Assembly: GCA_022826345.1 (NCBI GenBank)
Contig: JAJDVB010000210.1
Span: 1-64,000, forward strand
Length of the DNA: 64,000 nt
Reading direction: 5' to 3'
Origin: Alphaproteobacteria bacterium
GTDB taxonomy: Bacteria > Pseudomonadota > Alphaproteobacteria > UBA828
Below the pieces are notes generated by a model that saw nothing but the letters and a program-made list of their open reading frames with translations, was not told the DNA's origin and searched no databases. This document shows positions 48,727-57,697 of the stretch, piece by piece. Positions within the stretch are counted from its first letter, which is position 1. Every line of letters begins with the position of its first letter. Both the position numbers and the translations under genes were made by a program.

Positions 48727-49536
48727 TCATGGACGGCTCGGCAAGGCGCGCGCAAGAGTGACCACATCGACCCGCGCGGCGCCGGCCTTGCGCAGCGCGC
48801 GGGCGCAGGCCGAGACCGTGGCACCGGTGGTCATGACGTCGTCCACCAGGAGGACGCTGCGCCCGGCCACGAGAGAGAGGCGCGAGCGCCGCACAGCGAA
48901 CGCGCCCCGCACGTTGCGCCGCCGTTCGGAGCGGGAGAGCCGGGTCTGCGTCGCCGTCCGCCGGGTTCGGACCAGGAGATCCGGAACCATGATTGCATCC
49001 GCCTCGCGCGCCACAAGCCGGGCGAGTACCGCCGCCTGGTTGAAACGCCGCGCCAGCAGCCGCCAGCGATGGAGGGGCACCGGCACGACCACGTCCGCCT
49101 CGGGCAAGAGCGGTGCTGCCGCCCGCTGCAGCCACGCGGCCAGCCTGGGTGCGAGCCATGAGCGGTCGGCCATCTTGAAGGCGAGGATCAGCTGGCGCCC
49201 CGCGCCTTCGTAGAGGAACGCCGCGCGCGCCCGGTCGAAGACGGGCGGCACGCGGGCGCAGTCGCCGCAGATCGCGTCGGGAGCCGCCTCGATCGCGAAC
49301 GGCAGGCCGCACCGCGAGCAGCAGGGCCGGCCGATGAAGGAGATGCGGCTCCAGCAGTCAGGACAGAGCGCGCCGGCTGCGCTCACGGGGGCATCGCAGG
49401 CGAGGCACGACGGCGGCAGCACGAGGTCGATGGCGCCCGCCGCCACCGTGCGGCCGAGCACTGCCAACCGCTCCGTGTGCCCGCCGCCCAGCATCGCCCC
49501 GACTCCTGCCTGCGCTTCCAGCCTCCCGTCCATCAT
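48727..49536 (-). CDS. comF: ComF family phosphoribosyltransferase-like protein
   Basis: Protein of about 269 residues; starts at 49536, 49533 or 49494 are all possible. A zinc-binding N-terminus has three Cys pairs (CLACDAP, CPDCWS, CSRCG, CGDCA). The PRPP loop is VLLVDDVMTTGATVSACARA near the C-terminus, preceded by RTATQTRLSRSERRRNV. ComF acts in DNA uptake or nucleotide salvage; its chemistry is not settled. A glutaredoxin gene often lies between comF and the nitrilase gene in related genomes; here only 31 bp separate them. Confidence 0.92.
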   Translation of the reverse strand: MMDGRLEAQAGVGAMLGGGHTERLAVLGRTVAAGAIDLVLPPSCLACDAPVSAAGALCPDCWSRISFIGRPCCSRCGLPFAIEAAPDAICGDCARVPPVFDRARAAFLYEGAGRQLILAFKMADRSWLAPRLAAWLQRAAAPLLPEADVVVPVPLHRWRLLARRFNQAAVLARLVAREADAIMVPDLLVRTRRTATQTRLSRSERRRNVRGAFAVRRSRLSLVAGRSVLLVDDVMTTGATVSACARALRKAGAARVDVVTLARALPSRP

Positions 49537-49551
49537 GCCATAACCGGCGGC

Positions 49552-50457
49552 ATGACCCAGCGCGTGTCCCAGTCTGACGGCGCCGCGGTCTTCGACCGTG
49601 CCGCCGTGCGCGCCCACCGCGACCGCGCCGCCCCCGGCTTCGCGGAGCGTGGTGACTTCCTGGTGCGCGAGGTGGGCGAGCGGCTGGTGGGCCGGCTGGA
49701 TGACGTGAAGCGCCGCTTCGCCCGCGTCCTCGATCTCGGCTGCCATGGCGGGCAGCTCGGGTCGATGCTGCGCCGGCAGACCGCGCCCGATCTGCTGGTC
49801 GAGGCCGACCTCTCGCCGGCCATGGTGGCGTGCGCCGCGGGGCCCGCGCGCCTCGTCGCCGACGAGGAGTGGCTGCCGATCCGCGCGGACTCGCTCGATC
49901 TCGTGGTGAGCACGCTCAGCCTGCATTGGGTGAACGACCTGCCGGGCGCACTGGTCCAGATCAGACAGGCGCTCAAGCCCGACGGACTGCTGCTCGCGGC
50001 GATGCTGGGCGGCGAGACCCTGTTCGAGCTGCGCGAGGCGTTTCTGCAGGCGGAAGCGGGGCAAGAAGGAGGCGTCCGCCCGCATGTCTCGCCGTTCCCC
50101 GATGTGCAGACCCTCGGTGCCCTGTTGCAGCGCACAGGTTTCGCGCTGCCGGTGGTCGACAGCGACCGGATCACGGTCACCTACGAGAGCGCCGAGGCGC
50201 TGATGCGCGATCTCCGCGTTATGGGCGAGGCTAACGCCGCGAGAGGGCGGGCGCAGCACTTTGCGCGGCGCGGCACCTTCAGCGCGGCGGCCGCGTGTTA
50301 CCGGGACATGTTCGGCGGCGCGGACGGGCGCATCCCGGCGACCTTCCAGGTGCTCTACCTCACCGGCTGGCGGCCCCACGAATCCCAACAACAGCCCGCA
50401 CGCCGGGGCAGCGGCACCGTCGGCCTGGGGGAGGTGCTCAGTCCGCGCGAACGATAG
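49552..50457 (+). CDS. SAM-dependent methyltransferase, NDUFAF5/BioC-like
   Basis: Protein of 301 residues. N-terminal VFDRAAVRAHRDRAA is the signature of the mitochondrial complex I assembly factor NDUFAF5 family; SAM motif RVLDLGCHGGQLGSML follows, then STLSLHWVNDLPGALVQIRQ and ALKPDGLLLAAMLGGETLFE. NDUFAF5 hydroxylates an arginine of a complex I subunit; bacterial relatives are often named BioC-like. It is divergent from comF with only 15 bp between starts. The 3' end overlaps tsaC by 20 bp (convergent). Confidence 0.88.
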   Translation: MTQRVSQSDGAAVFDRAAVRAHRDRAAPGFAERGDFLVREVGERLVGRLDDVKRRFARVLDLGCHGGQLGSMLRRQTAPDLLVEADLSPAMVACAAGPARLVADEEWLPIRADSLDLVVSTLSLHWVNDLPGALVQIRQALKPDGLLLAAMLGGETLFELREAFLQAEAGQEGGVRPHVSPFPDVQTLGALLQRTGFALPVVDSDRITVTYESAEALMRDLRVMGEANAARGRAQHFARRGTFSAAAACYRDMFGGADGRIPATFQVLYLTGWRPHESQQQPARRGSGTVGLGEVLSPRER

Positions 50458-51100
50458 GGCCGATTACGCCCTCGATCGCCCCGGCCGTTACGACGCCTGC
50501 GCGGAGCAGGCGCGGCGTCTCCCCGGTCAGATCGAGCAGCGTCGAGCCGAGGCTGTCGCCGGCCCGGCCGCCGTCGATCACCAGCGCGACCGCGGCCCCG
50601 AGGCCAGTCGCCACCTCTTGTGCGGTGAGCGGGCTCGGCGCGCCCGAGGGGTTGGCGCTCGGCGCGGTCAACGGCCGCGCGGCGGCCTCGACGACAGCCC
50701 GCGCGGTCTCGTTGCCGGGAATACGGAGCGAGACGCCGGACGCGCCCTGGTGGACCAGCGGCGAGAGTGGGGAGTCCGCCGCTCGTGGCAGCACCAGGGT
50801 CAGCGGGCCGGGCCAGAAGGCATCGGCGAGCGCCAGGGCCGGCGCGGTGAAGTCGGCGCAGGTCTTCGCCATCGCCATACCGGCGACGAGGGCGATGAGG
50901 GGCTTGTCGGCCGGCCGGCCCTTGGCCCGAAAGACGCCTGCCACGGCCGCGTCGCTGGTGGCGTCGGCGGCGAGGCCGTAGACCGTGTCGGTGGGCAGCC
51001 CGACCAGACCGCCGTCGCGGATCACGCGCGCGGCCTGCACGATGACGTCTTGAGTGGGGGCAAGGCATGGTGGGCTCGTTTGGGTGTCAGGGGGCGTCAT
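50438..51100 (-). CDS. Threonylcarbamoyl-AMP synthase (Sua5/YrdC/TsaC family)
   Basis: Protein of 220 residues starting at the ATG at 51100, which overlaps the cysQ stop. The YrdC core is shown by GGLVGLPTDTVYGLAADATS, FRAKGRPADKPLIALV, FWPGPLTLVLPRAAD, GVSLRIPGN and PLTAPSANPSGAPSPLTAQE. It makes threonylcarbamoyl-AMP for the t6A37 modification of tRNAs. It lacks the extra C-terminal Sua5 domain, so it is the short TsaC type. Confidence 0.93.
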   Translation of the reverse strand: MTPPDTQTSPPCLAPTQDVIVQAARVIRDGGLVGLPTDTVYGLAADATSDAAVAGVFRAKGRPADKPLIALVAGMAMAKTCADFTAPALALADAFWPGPLTLVLPRAADSPLSPLVHQGASGVSLRIPGNETARAVVEAAARPLTAPSANPSGAPSPLTAQEVATGLGAAVALVIDGGRAGDSLGSTLLDLTGETPRLLRAGVVTAGAIEGVIGPIVRAD

Positions 51101-51882
51101 CGGGCCGCATCCACGCCGCAGGCAACGAAGGGCGGATTCACGAACCCCGCCTTGCCGTAGTTCAGCTCTCGACTGTTCAGGTCGCGGACATGGCCGCCTG
51201 CGGCGGAGAGGATTGCGTGGCCGGCGGCGGTGTCCCACTCCATGGTGCGTCCGAAGCGGGGGTATATGTCGGCCTCGCCCCTGGCCAAAAGACCGAACTT
51301 CAGGGCGCTCCCCGCGCTCACGGTCTGCGCAGGTCCGAGGCCCACTATGTATGCGTCGGTCTCGGCGTCGCGGTGCAGGCGGCTGGCGACGACCGCGGGG
51401 CGCCTGGCAGGCACCTGACGTGCCCGGATCGCCTGCGGCGGGCCGTCGCCCACGATACGCACTGCCTGCCCCAGTCCGTCGGCGACATAGGTCTCACCCT
51501 GGACCGGGGCGTGGAGTACGCCGAGCGCGGGCCGGCCGTCCTTGATCAAGGCGATATTGACCGTGAACTCGCCGGTGCGTGCGATGAACTCTCGGGTGCC
51601 GTCCAGGGGATCCACGAGCCAGAAGCACCCGCCGGCGGGTGGCGGGTCCATGCTTGTGCTTTCCTCGGAAATCACGGAGATGTCGGGGGTCGCGGCCTGC
51701 AAGCCCGTGACGATGAGACTGTCTGCAGCGCGGTCCGCCTCGGTCACGGGCGTGGAATCGGCCTTCGTCTCGACCGTGGTGCCTTCGCGGTAGAAGGTCA
51801 TGATCGTCCGCCCGGCCTCCAGCGCCAAGCGTCGCGCGGCGGCAGCCAACCTCGCGTAGTCCTCGCTGCTCACGACCGGCAT
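51097..51882 (-). CDS. cysQ: 3'(2'),5'-bisphosphate nucleotidase CysQ
   Basis: Protein of 261 residues of the inositol-monophosphatase fold. Metal sites: VISEESTS (EE), [13 protein letters not shown] (DPLDGT) and [16 protein letters not shown] (WDxAAG). The DGTREF variant and the position after tsaC point to CysQ, which removes the 3' phosphate of PAP formed in sulfate assimilation. Start at 51882. Confidence 0.93.
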   Translation of the reverse strand: MPVVSSEDYARLAAAARRLALEAGRTIMTFYREGTTVETKADSTPVTEADRAADSLIVTGLQAATPDISVISEESTSMDPPPAGGCFWLVDPLDGTREFIARTGEFTVNIALIKDGRPALGVLHAPVQGETYVADGLGQAVRIVGDGPPQAIRARQVPARRPAVVASRLHRDAETDAYIVGLGPAQTVSAGSALKFGLLARGEADIYPRFGRTMEWDTAAGHAILSAAGGHVRDLNSRELNYGKAGFVNPPFVACGVDAAR

Positions 51883-52057
51883 CGGCCGTCCCCGCCGCTC
51901 AAATTCCCGTCATCGAAGCGAAAGCACTTTTGCTCGCCGCCGATATACACCACAATGGCGTGGGCTTTGCACGGTTCGACAACCCGCCGAAGCGAGGCGG
52001 CGCGAAGCCCCAATTCAAACCAATCAAATTCGCGTCTGCGAGGAGGAGGCAACGAAA

Positions 52058-52450
52058 ATGATCAAGGAAACAGTGGTCGCCGTGAGTATCGTTACCATGG
52101 CGGCCGGCGCCGCTCTTGCGCCGTCGGCCGTGTCCGCCGGGGAGCAGCCGATCGTCGTCGCGGACTCGCACGAGGATCCGTGCAACCCGTGCGGGGCCTG
52201 TAACCCGTGCGAGGCTTGCAATCCATGCGAATCTTCCTTGGACGATGGCATTACCGTCGCGGATGCCTGCAACCCTTGCGAGGCTTGCAATCCGTGCGAG
52301 GCTTGCAACCCATGCGGCGGTTGCAATCCGTGCGAATCTTCCTTGGACGAGCGCATCGTCGTCGCGGATGCCTGCAATCCTTGCGAGGCTTGCAATCCGT
52401 GCGACCCGTGCGGGGCCTGCAACCCGTGCGATCCGTGTGCTGCCGAGTAA
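52058..52450 (+). CDS. Secreted CNPC-repeat cysteine-rich protein
   Basis: Protein of 130 residues. A Shine-Dalgarno (GAGGAGG) precedes the ATG. Residues 1 to about 27 form a signal peptide (hydrophobic core [15 protein letters not shown], cleavage after SAVSA). The mature part has 22 cysteines, nearly all spaced by exactly three residues ([16 protein letters not shown]). The two main blocks repeat every 35 residues (105 bp), separated by [12 protein letters not shown] / [12 protein letters not shown]. One histidine and no aromatic residues are present. No known family comes to mind. Possible roles: metal sequestration in the periplasm, a disulfide-stacked structural rod, or a modified peptide. 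It shares its repeat with the P460 fusion 2 kb downstream. Confidence 0.85.
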   Translation: MIKETVVAVSIVTMAAGAALAPSAVSAGEQPIVVADSHEDPCNPCGACNPCEACNPCESSLDDGITVADACNPCEACNPCEACNPCGGCNPCESSLDERIVVADACNPCEACNPCDPCGACNPCDPCAAE

Positions 52451-52482
52451 GTTCGAGAGTAACGACAACGGTATCCAAGGGC

Positions 52483-52502
52483 GCCGCCTCGGGAGAGGCG
52501 GC
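52483..52502 (+). terminator. Rho-independent-like terminator of the CNPC gene
   Basis: GCCGCCTC GGGA GAGGCGGC forms an 8-bp perfect stem 32 bp after the stop, followed by GTTCTCTATT. A fair intrinsic terminator that would end the short CNPC message. Confidence 0.65.
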
Positions 52503-52550
52503 GTTCTCTATTGCGGTAAGGGAGCCGTGACAGCGGCGGGCCGGCTGCGA

Positions 52551-52700
52551 TCTAGAGCGTATCCGTTTCACACGGAAACGCTCTAGAAATCTATCGCTCG
52601 CGGCAGCCGGCCTGCGGCCGGCGCCTCCGCGAGGGCGCCGCATGAGCGGCGGGCCGCGGTCGCGGCCTCTCGCGCGCCCGTCAAGACGGACGCGCTCTAG
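52551..52700. repeat. REP-like palindromic region with CTAGAGCG ends
   Basis: The left unit (52551-52587) is an inverted repeat: TCTAGAGCGT-A-TCCGT pairs with ACGGA-A-ACGCTCTAGA around a five-base loop. A second, degenerate unit ends at 52700 with GACGGACGCGCTCTAG. Between them is a very GC-rich set of short palindromes (for example GCCGGCCTGCGGCCGGC). The same unit in perfect form is at 58714-58748. The right end supplies the TAG stop of the DUF6969-like gene. Confidence 0.75.
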
Positions 52701-53458
52701 GTTCTCTCGGCGAGGGCCGCCTTGACTGCGGCGATCTGAGCCTCGATATCCACCTCGGCCTGGGAGACGACCTCGAGGCGGCGGTCTTCGAGGGTATCCT
52801 TCTTCGGATTCTGGGCAGCCCAGTCCTCGATCACCTTATCCCGCGCCTTGACCAGCAGGATGATCTGCGGCCAAAAGAGGCGGATCATGGCGCCGACCCA
52901 GCGGTTGGTCGGCCATGACGGGCGGGCGTGGTCGATGACGAAGCGGCCGATCACCTTTGCCACGTCATCCGCGCGATACCAGGTCTCGCCAGTAACCCAG
53001 CGGTTGGTGGTGAAAAGCCTGAGAGGCTGACCTTTCGACCCCATCGAGATGGCGATGACGTGGGTGAGCGCTTTGTCCCCCATGGGCCACTTGTCGCGCT
53101 TCTTGCGGCGCATGGGCTTCATGCCGCGCGGCATCCCCTTGGCGCGCACGAAGGTGTGGAAATGGCCGTGCTCGGTGTCCCGGAAGCCGCCGGGATGGGC
53201 GTGGTAGAAGTACTGGGAGTGGCTGTGACCGTCGAAGACGTCGCCTTTCGGGTAATGGTCCCACTCGTAGAACGTCCCGCGCCCGCGCAGCAGCTCGCTC
53301 ACCACGTTATCGCCGGTCCTGCCGAGCACCCGCTCGACCTCCTGCACCTCCTCGCCGGCCGCGAGCATCATGCGCAGCCGTTTCACCGGCTGCGTCGCCA
53401 TGTCGAGGTGGCGGGTCTCCTCCTGCCGCTCGTTCTTCGCCGCTGAAGCCTGGGCCAT
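52697..53458 (-). CDS. Histidine-rich conserved protein (possibly DUF6969)
   Basis: Protein of 253 residues from the ATG at 53458. There is no signal peptide. A helix (about 10-50) is followed by DNVVSELLRGRGTFYEWDHY, then a His-rich block (GHSHSQYFYHAHPGGF, TEHGHFHTFVRA, about 75-110), a basic stretch (PMRRKKRDKWP), and IAISMGSKGQPLRLFTTNRW. I believe this corresponds to DUF6969, a family without known function, but from memory only. The five closely spaced histidines could bind metal. It follows the FGE-like gene by 82 bp on the same strand, inside the cysteine-repeat cluster. Confidence 0.65.
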   Translation of the reverse strand: MAQASAAKNERQEETRHLDMATQPVKRLRMMLAAGEEVQEVERVLGRTGDNVVSELLRGRGTFYEWDHYPKGDVFDGHSHSQYFYHAHPGGFRDTEHGHFHTFVRAKGMPRGMKPMRRKKRDKWPMGDKALTHVIAISMGSKGQPLRLFTTNRWVTGETWYRADDVAKVIGRFVIDHARPSWPTNRWVGAMIRLFWPQIILLVKARDKVIEDWAAQNPKKDTLEDRRLEVVSQAEVDIEAQIAAVKAALAERT

Positions 53459-53540
53459 TCTGCCGCTCTGTCGCCCGTTCGCTGGCCGTGCCGCCAGGAA
53501 AGGATAGTGCCGCGGGCTTGCTCTTGCCAGACCGAGGAGG

Positions 53541-54416
53541 CTAACCCCCCGCGCCCGGATCGACGACGAGGCGGAAGCCGACAAGGATGTGCTTGATGTC
53601 CGCCGGCCTGGAGTGCCGCGCCGCAGGACGGCAGACGCCGCAGCCGCTGTCGTCCCATGATCCGCCCTTCACCAGAAAGCGTCCCGGATTGCCTGGCGAG
53701 GCGGTCCACTCGAAGGCCATGCCTGCCGGATCGAGCAGGCCGTAAGGGCTTGCACCGGCGGGAAAGCTGCCGACCGGCAGCGTGTCGAAGGGGCCGGCAT
53801 CGTGGCTGTTCAGCAGAGCGGGGTCGTACGTATCGCCCCAGGGGAAGATGCGGCCATCCGTGCCGCGCGCGGCCTTCTCCCATTCGAGCTCGGTGGGAAG
53901 CCGCCAGGTGCGCCCGGTCTCGGCCGAGAGCCAGGCCGCGTAGGCATTGGCGTCGTCGTGCGAGACCATGACCACGGGATGGTTTTCGCGCCCAGGCGGC
54001 GGAACTCCCTCCGTCCACGCGTGGCGGCGGGTGCGCTCGTAGGGGTGGATCAGCCGGTAGCCGCGCCAGGTCTCGGGATCGACATCAGGCACGCGGTGGC
54101 CCGTGGCATCCACGAACGCCGCGTACTGGGCGTTGGTAATGAGCGTGCGCGTGATGAAGAAGCCGTCCAGTGACTTGGTTCCGCGCGGGCGCTCGCGGTC
54201 GTACCAGCCGCGTTCCCGCGTTCGGGAGTGACCGTAGGCCGCCTCGTCGAGCCGGTAGCCGTATTCCCTCTCGGCCGCGTCGGAGCCCGCGATGAAGGGG
54301 CCGGCGGGAACTTCCACGACCTCCGGGGCGCTCGCGATTTCGGCATGAGTGACATCCGCGAGGGCAGCGCCGGAGACCGCGAAGCATAGGGCGAGCAGGG
54401 TTCGAAGGAGGATCAT
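53541..54416 (-). CDS. Secreted formylglycine-generating-enzyme-like (SUMF1) protein
   Basis: Protein of 291 residues. A signal peptide ([20 protein letters not shown]) puts it in the periplasm. The FGE-sulfatase fold is clear: [83 protein letters not shown], and [20 protein letters not shown] followed by VGFRLV. True FGE oxidises a Cys in CxPxR using a Cys pair spaced C-x4-C in this last segment; here the pair is C259-x2-C262, so copper-based catalysis is uncertain. It sits between two genes for CxPC-repeat proteins. Confidence 0.85.
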   Translation of the reverse strand: MILLRTLLALCFAVSGAALADVTHAEIASAPEVVEVPAGPFIAGSDAAEREYGYRLDEAAYGHSRTRERGWYDRERPRGTKSLDGFFITRTLITNAQYAAFVDATGHRVPDVDPETWRGYRLIHPYERTRRHAWTEGVPPPGRENHPVVMVSHDDANAYAAWLSAETGRTWRLPTELEWEKAARGTDGRIFPWGDTYDPALLNSHDAGPFDTLPVGSFPAGASPYGLLDPAGMAFEWTASPGNPGRFLVKGGSWDDSGCGVCRPAARHSRPADIKHILVGFRLVVDPGAGG

Positions 54417-54548
54417 CCCTGGAATCTATTCTCGGTCCGCCCGGCGGAGGAGTCACAAAAATTTGAGCGCAAGAGGTTTGCCCCACGCCACGCGCTCGCC
54501 GACAATTCGATCAGAACACGGTCATCATGTCATCAAGGGAGGCCCGAC

Positions 54549-55892
54549 ATGCCACGCTCAAAACCCCTGCTTGCCGGAACGGTGGTCCCCGTGGTCATCG
54601 GGCTTGCGGTCGCCGCTGGTGGCGGCCACGCCACGGCCGGTAAATCCACCGGCGAGGGTCCGGGGGCGACCCCGCAGCATCAGGATCCGGGCGTGCTTCT
54701 CTTCGCCTCCTGCAATCCGTGCGGACCATGCAGCCCGTGCAACCCGTGCGCGGCGGCATGCGGACCTTGTGGACCATGCAGTCCGTGCGAACCGTGCAAT
54801 CCCTGCGCGTCTGCGTGTGGACCGTGCGGTCCGTGTGCCCCCTGCAACCCCTGCGCAGCTGCCTGCAACCCCTGTGCGGGCGCCTGCGGCCCTTGCGGAC
54901 CGTGCAACCCTTGCAATCCCTGCGCTGGCGCCTGCGGGCCGTGCGGCGCCTGCAACCCGTGCGCGGCCGGTGCTGCGGTCAGTTCGGACTGCGTGGTTCC
55001 CCGCCTCGCCGCGGCGAGCAACCCCTGTGGTCCGTGTGCCCCGTGCGGGCCTTGCGGTCCGTGCAATCCATGCGCGAGTGCTTGCAGCCCCTGCGGACCG
55101 TGCGCTCCCTGTAATCCGTGCAATCCCTGTGCTGCAGCCTGCGGACCGTGCAATCCCTGCGGGCCTTGCAACCCGTGCGCCGCAGCCTGCAGCCCGTGCG
55201 AGCCGTGCAACCCATGCGCGGTGGCAAACCCGTGCAACCCATGCGGCCCTTGCAACCCCTGCAATCCGTGCGCAGCGGCCAATCCCTGCGGCCCCTGTGG
55301 ACCGTGCAACCCCTGCAATCCGTGCGCGGCGAACCCGTGCGGGCCTTGCGGGCCATGTAGCTCGTGCAATCCCTGCGCTGCCGGCGAGGAGGTCGAGCTG
55401 ACTGCGGACGAAGCCAGGGACGCCTACGCCTGCATCAGCGCGGTCATGGCCGAGGGATACGCCAAGTCGGGCAACCAGTGGGCGGCTGTCTATATGAACT
55501 GGAGGAATGTCGCGGCCCAGCCTTATGTCTCCGATACCCACGGCGCACGCTACGTCAACAACTACGCCAACGATGTGGGTGCCGATAACTACAGCCTCTT
55601 CGAAGAGGCCGGGCCTTCGCCCGTCGGAACCGTGCTGGCCAAGGACAGTTTCACCGTCAAGCCCAACGGGAAGATCGGCGCCGGGCCGCTCTTCCTGATG
55701 GAGAAGATGGAAGCCGGCTTCAACGCCGACACCGGCGATTGGCGCTACACGCTGATCATGCCGAACGGTAGGACGATCGGCGCAACCGGCGGCAAGGGCG
55801 CCAAGAACGTCGTCTTTTGCGCCGAGTGCCACCTTGGCGTCGAGGAGTATGACAGCCGCTTCTTCCTCGATGAGGAGTATCGGGTCCAGTAG
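54549..55892 (+). CDS. CxPC-repeat protein fused to a cytochrome P460-like c-heme domain
   Basis: Protein of 447 residues with a signal peptide (about 1-31, [20 protein letters not shown]). Residues about 54 to 278 contain roughly 64 cysteines at every third position ([17 protein letters not shown]), in blocks joined by AAAC, ASAC or AAANPC steps, with one break ([19 protein letters not shown]). From about 285 a cytochrome P460-like domain follows ([47 protein letters not shown]), with a single c-heme site C424-A-E-C427-H428. P460 enzymes oxidise hydroxylamine or NO; a Lys cross-link is possible but not assignable here. The fusion of both parts appears new to me. Confidence 0.88.
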   Translation: MPRSKPLLAGTVVPVVIGLAVAAGGGHATAGKSTGEGPGATPQHQDPGVLLFASCNPCGPCSPCNPCAAACGPCGPCSPCEPCNPCASACGPCGPCAPCNPCAAACNPCAGACGPCGPCNPCNPCAGACGPCGACNPCAAGAAVSSDCVVPRLAAASNPCGPCAPCGPCGPCNPCASACSPCGPCAPCNPCNPCAAACGPCNPCGPCNPCAAACSPCEPCNPCAVANPCNPCGPCNPCNPCAAANPCGPCGPCNPCNPCAANPCGPCGPCSSCNPCAAGEEVELTADEARDAYACISAVMAEGYAKSGNQWAAVYMNWRNVAAQPYVSDTHGARYVNNYANDVGADNYSLFEEAGPSPVGTVLAKDSFTVKPNGKIGAGPLFLMEKMEAGFNADTGDWRYTLIMPNGRTIGATGGKGAKNVVFCAECHLGVEEYDSRFFLDEEYRVQ

Positions 55893-56024
55893 CCACCCGC
55901 CGGCGGCGCGCTGCTCCCCAGAACGGCACGCCGTTGGCCGAATGGCCTGCTTGATCGCGGGTGCGGACCCGGCCTATGTTCCCGCGTTCACCGCATGATC
56001 GGGACCAGACCTAAGGAGATACCC

Positions 56025-56414
56025 GTGCGCGCACGACACGTCCTCGCCGTTGCCCTCGCCACCTTCATGATGGCGGCAAGCGCCTCCGCCATTGCCGCCG
56101 ATGTGAAGAAGGGCAAGAAGGTCTTCAAGAAGTGCAAGGTGTGCCACACCGTCAAGGAAGGCGGGAAGCACAAGGTCGGCCCCAACCTCCACGGCGTCTT
56201 CGGCCGCACCTCGGGCACGGCCGAGGGATTCAAGAAATATTCGGACGCGATGAAGAACGCGGCGATCGTCTGGGACGAGGAGACGATCAGAGCCTATATC
56301 GCCGATCCCAAGGGTTACATCCCGAAGAACAAGATGGCGTTCAAGGGGGTCAGGAAGGAAAAGGACCGCGACAACCTGATCGCCTACCTCAAGGAAGCGA
56401 CCGGGGCCGAGTAA
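56025..56414 (+). CDS. Small c-type cytochrome (c550/c2-like)
   Basis: Protein of 129 residues. A GTG at 56025 is chosen because AAGGAGA lies six bases before it; the in-frame ATG at 55995 lacks an SD. Signal peptide to about residue 23 (SASAIAA). One heme site ([20 protein letters not shown], with the class I GPNLHG loop) and a Met ligand in PKNKMAFKG. This is a soluble electron carrier of cytochrome c2/c550 type. It lies 132 bp after the P460 fusion, so it could be its redox partner. Confidence 0.92.
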   Translation: MRARHVLAVALATFMMAASASAIAADVKKGKKVFKKCKVCHTVKEGGKHKVGPNLHGVFGRTSGTAEGFKKYSDAMKNAAIVWDEETIRAYIADPKGYIPKNKMAFKGVRKEKDRDNLIAYLKEATGAE

Positions 56415-56455
56415 TCCCAAGGGAAGCAACCAGCGCGCGTTGATCGGGGGCAACC

Positions 56456-56980
56456 ATGCCCGAATTCGATCTGCGCGACCACATCCGCGAAATTCCTGAC
56501 TTTCCCAAGCCTGGAATTCTCTTCTACGACATCTCGACCTTGCTCGCCCACGCAGAGGCCTGGGGCGAGACGGTGCAACGACTCGCCGACGTGGTGGGCA
56601 GTCACAAGCCCGATCTCCTCGCGGGCATCGAATCCCGCGGCTTTCTGATCGCAGCACCGGTGGCGCACGCGCTCGGGTGCGGCTTCATCATGGTGCGCAA
56701 GAAGGGCAAGCTGCCGGGCGAGACCGTGGCGTACGAATACGCGCTCGAGTACGGCACCGACCAGGTCGAGGTGCAGGCTGACGCCGTAGCACCTGGCCAG
56801 CGAGTCGTCCTGGTCGACGATCTGCTTGCGACCGGGGGCACGGCGGCTGCGTCGCATGCGCTGTTGCGCCAAGTGGGCGCCGAGGTGGTGGCTGCGGCCT
56901 TCATCATCGAGCTGAGCTTTCTCGACGGGCGTCAGCGTCTCGACCTGCCAACCACCTCCCTCGTCGCATACGACGCGTAG
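56456..56980 (+). CDS. apt: Adenine phosphoribosyltransferase
   Basis: Protein of 174 residues. [20 protein letters not shown] and DISTLLAH start the protein as in all Apt enzymes; the PRPP loop is [20 protein letters not shown]. It salvages adenine to AMP. It starts 41 bp after the cytochrome gene. Confidence 0.97.
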   Translation: MPEFDLRDHIREIPDFPKPGILFYDISTLLAHAEAWGETVQRLADVVGSHKPDLLAGIESRGFLIAAPVAHALGCGFIMVRKKGKLPGETVAYEYALEYGTDQVEVQADAVAPGQRVVLVDDLLATGGTAAASHALLRQVGAEVVAAAFIIELSFLDGRQRLDLPTTSLVAYDA

Positions 56981-57012
56981 CTGCGTCCCGGAGAATTCAG
57001 GAGACCCATTCC

Positions 57013-57681
57013 ATGGCCATCGCCGTGATCGGAGGGACCGGCCCCCAGGGTCGCGGGCTCACACAGCGCTGCGCGCTTGCCGGCATCGACGTCGTGGTGG
57101 GCTCGCGCGATGCCGCCCGCGCGGCGGAGATCGCTGCCGACCTTCGCGACGGCGTGCCTGATGCACCGGGGTCGATCGAAGGCGCCGCCAACGCCGACGC
57201 GGTCACGCGGGCTGAGCGCATGGTCGTGCTGGCGGTGCCGTGGAGCGCGCATCAGGCGACTCTCGCCGGGCTTACCGAGGCGCTGCAAGGAAAGATCCTG
57301 GTCGACATGGCGGTGCCGCTGGCCGACGGCAATCCCCGCAAGGCGGCGATGCCACCGGAGGGCTCGGCGACCGAGGCGGCGCAGGCGATGCTGGGCGAGG
57401 GCGTCTCGGTGGTGGGTGCTCTCCACAACGTCTCCGCCCACGTGCTCGCCGCCCTCGATCAGCCGATCAACTGCGACATCCTCGTCTGCGGCGACGACCT
57501 GGAGGCGAAGCGCACGGTGATGGACCTGATCGAGACCATCGGCGCCCGCGCCTACAACTGCGGCCCGGCCGAGGGCGCGCGCTGCATCGAGGCGCTGACA
57601 CCGCTGCTGATCCGCCTCAATATGTCGAAAGCCACGGGCTTCAAGCATGCGGGTGTGAAAATCTGGCCGGAGGCCGAATAG
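57013..57681 (+). CDS. F420:NADPH oxidoreductase family protein (NpdG-like)
   Basis: Protein of 222 residues. The Rossmann loop [20 protein letters not shown] with [11 protein letters not shown] (Ser-Arg for NADP phosphate) and the conserved [13 protein letters not shown] (family: GAFNNV/ALHNV) match Fno/NpdG enzymes that move hydride between NADPH and coenzyme F420. The next gene is an F420-dependent LLM oxidoreductase 16 bp on, which supports the assignment. A few members of this fold use other partners. Confidence 0.85.
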   Translation: MAIAVIGGTGPQGRGLTQRCALAGIDVVVGSRDAARAAEIAADLRDGVPDAPGSIEGAANADAVTRAERMVVLAVPWSAHQATLAGLTEALQGKILVDMAVPLADGNPRKAAMPPEGSATEAAQAMLGEGVSVVGALHNVSAHVLAALDQPINCDILVCGDDLEAKRTVMDLIETIGARAYNCGPAEGARCIEALTPLLIRLNMSKATGFKHAGVKIWPEAE

Positions 57682-57697
57682 CGGAGCGGAGGCGACC

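Noticed and set aside
52190..55380. Short regular repeats that could be taken for a CRISPR array
   Set aside because: The repeats are in-frame Cys-Asn-Pro-Cys codons without unique spacers of constant length, and no cas genes are present.
52058..55892. Canonical FGE target motif CxPxR in the repeat proteins
   Set aside because: I looked for C-x-P-x-R and found none; the arrays are CxPC followed by other residues (one CVVPR is not the motif). A classical formylglycine substrate is therefore not shown.
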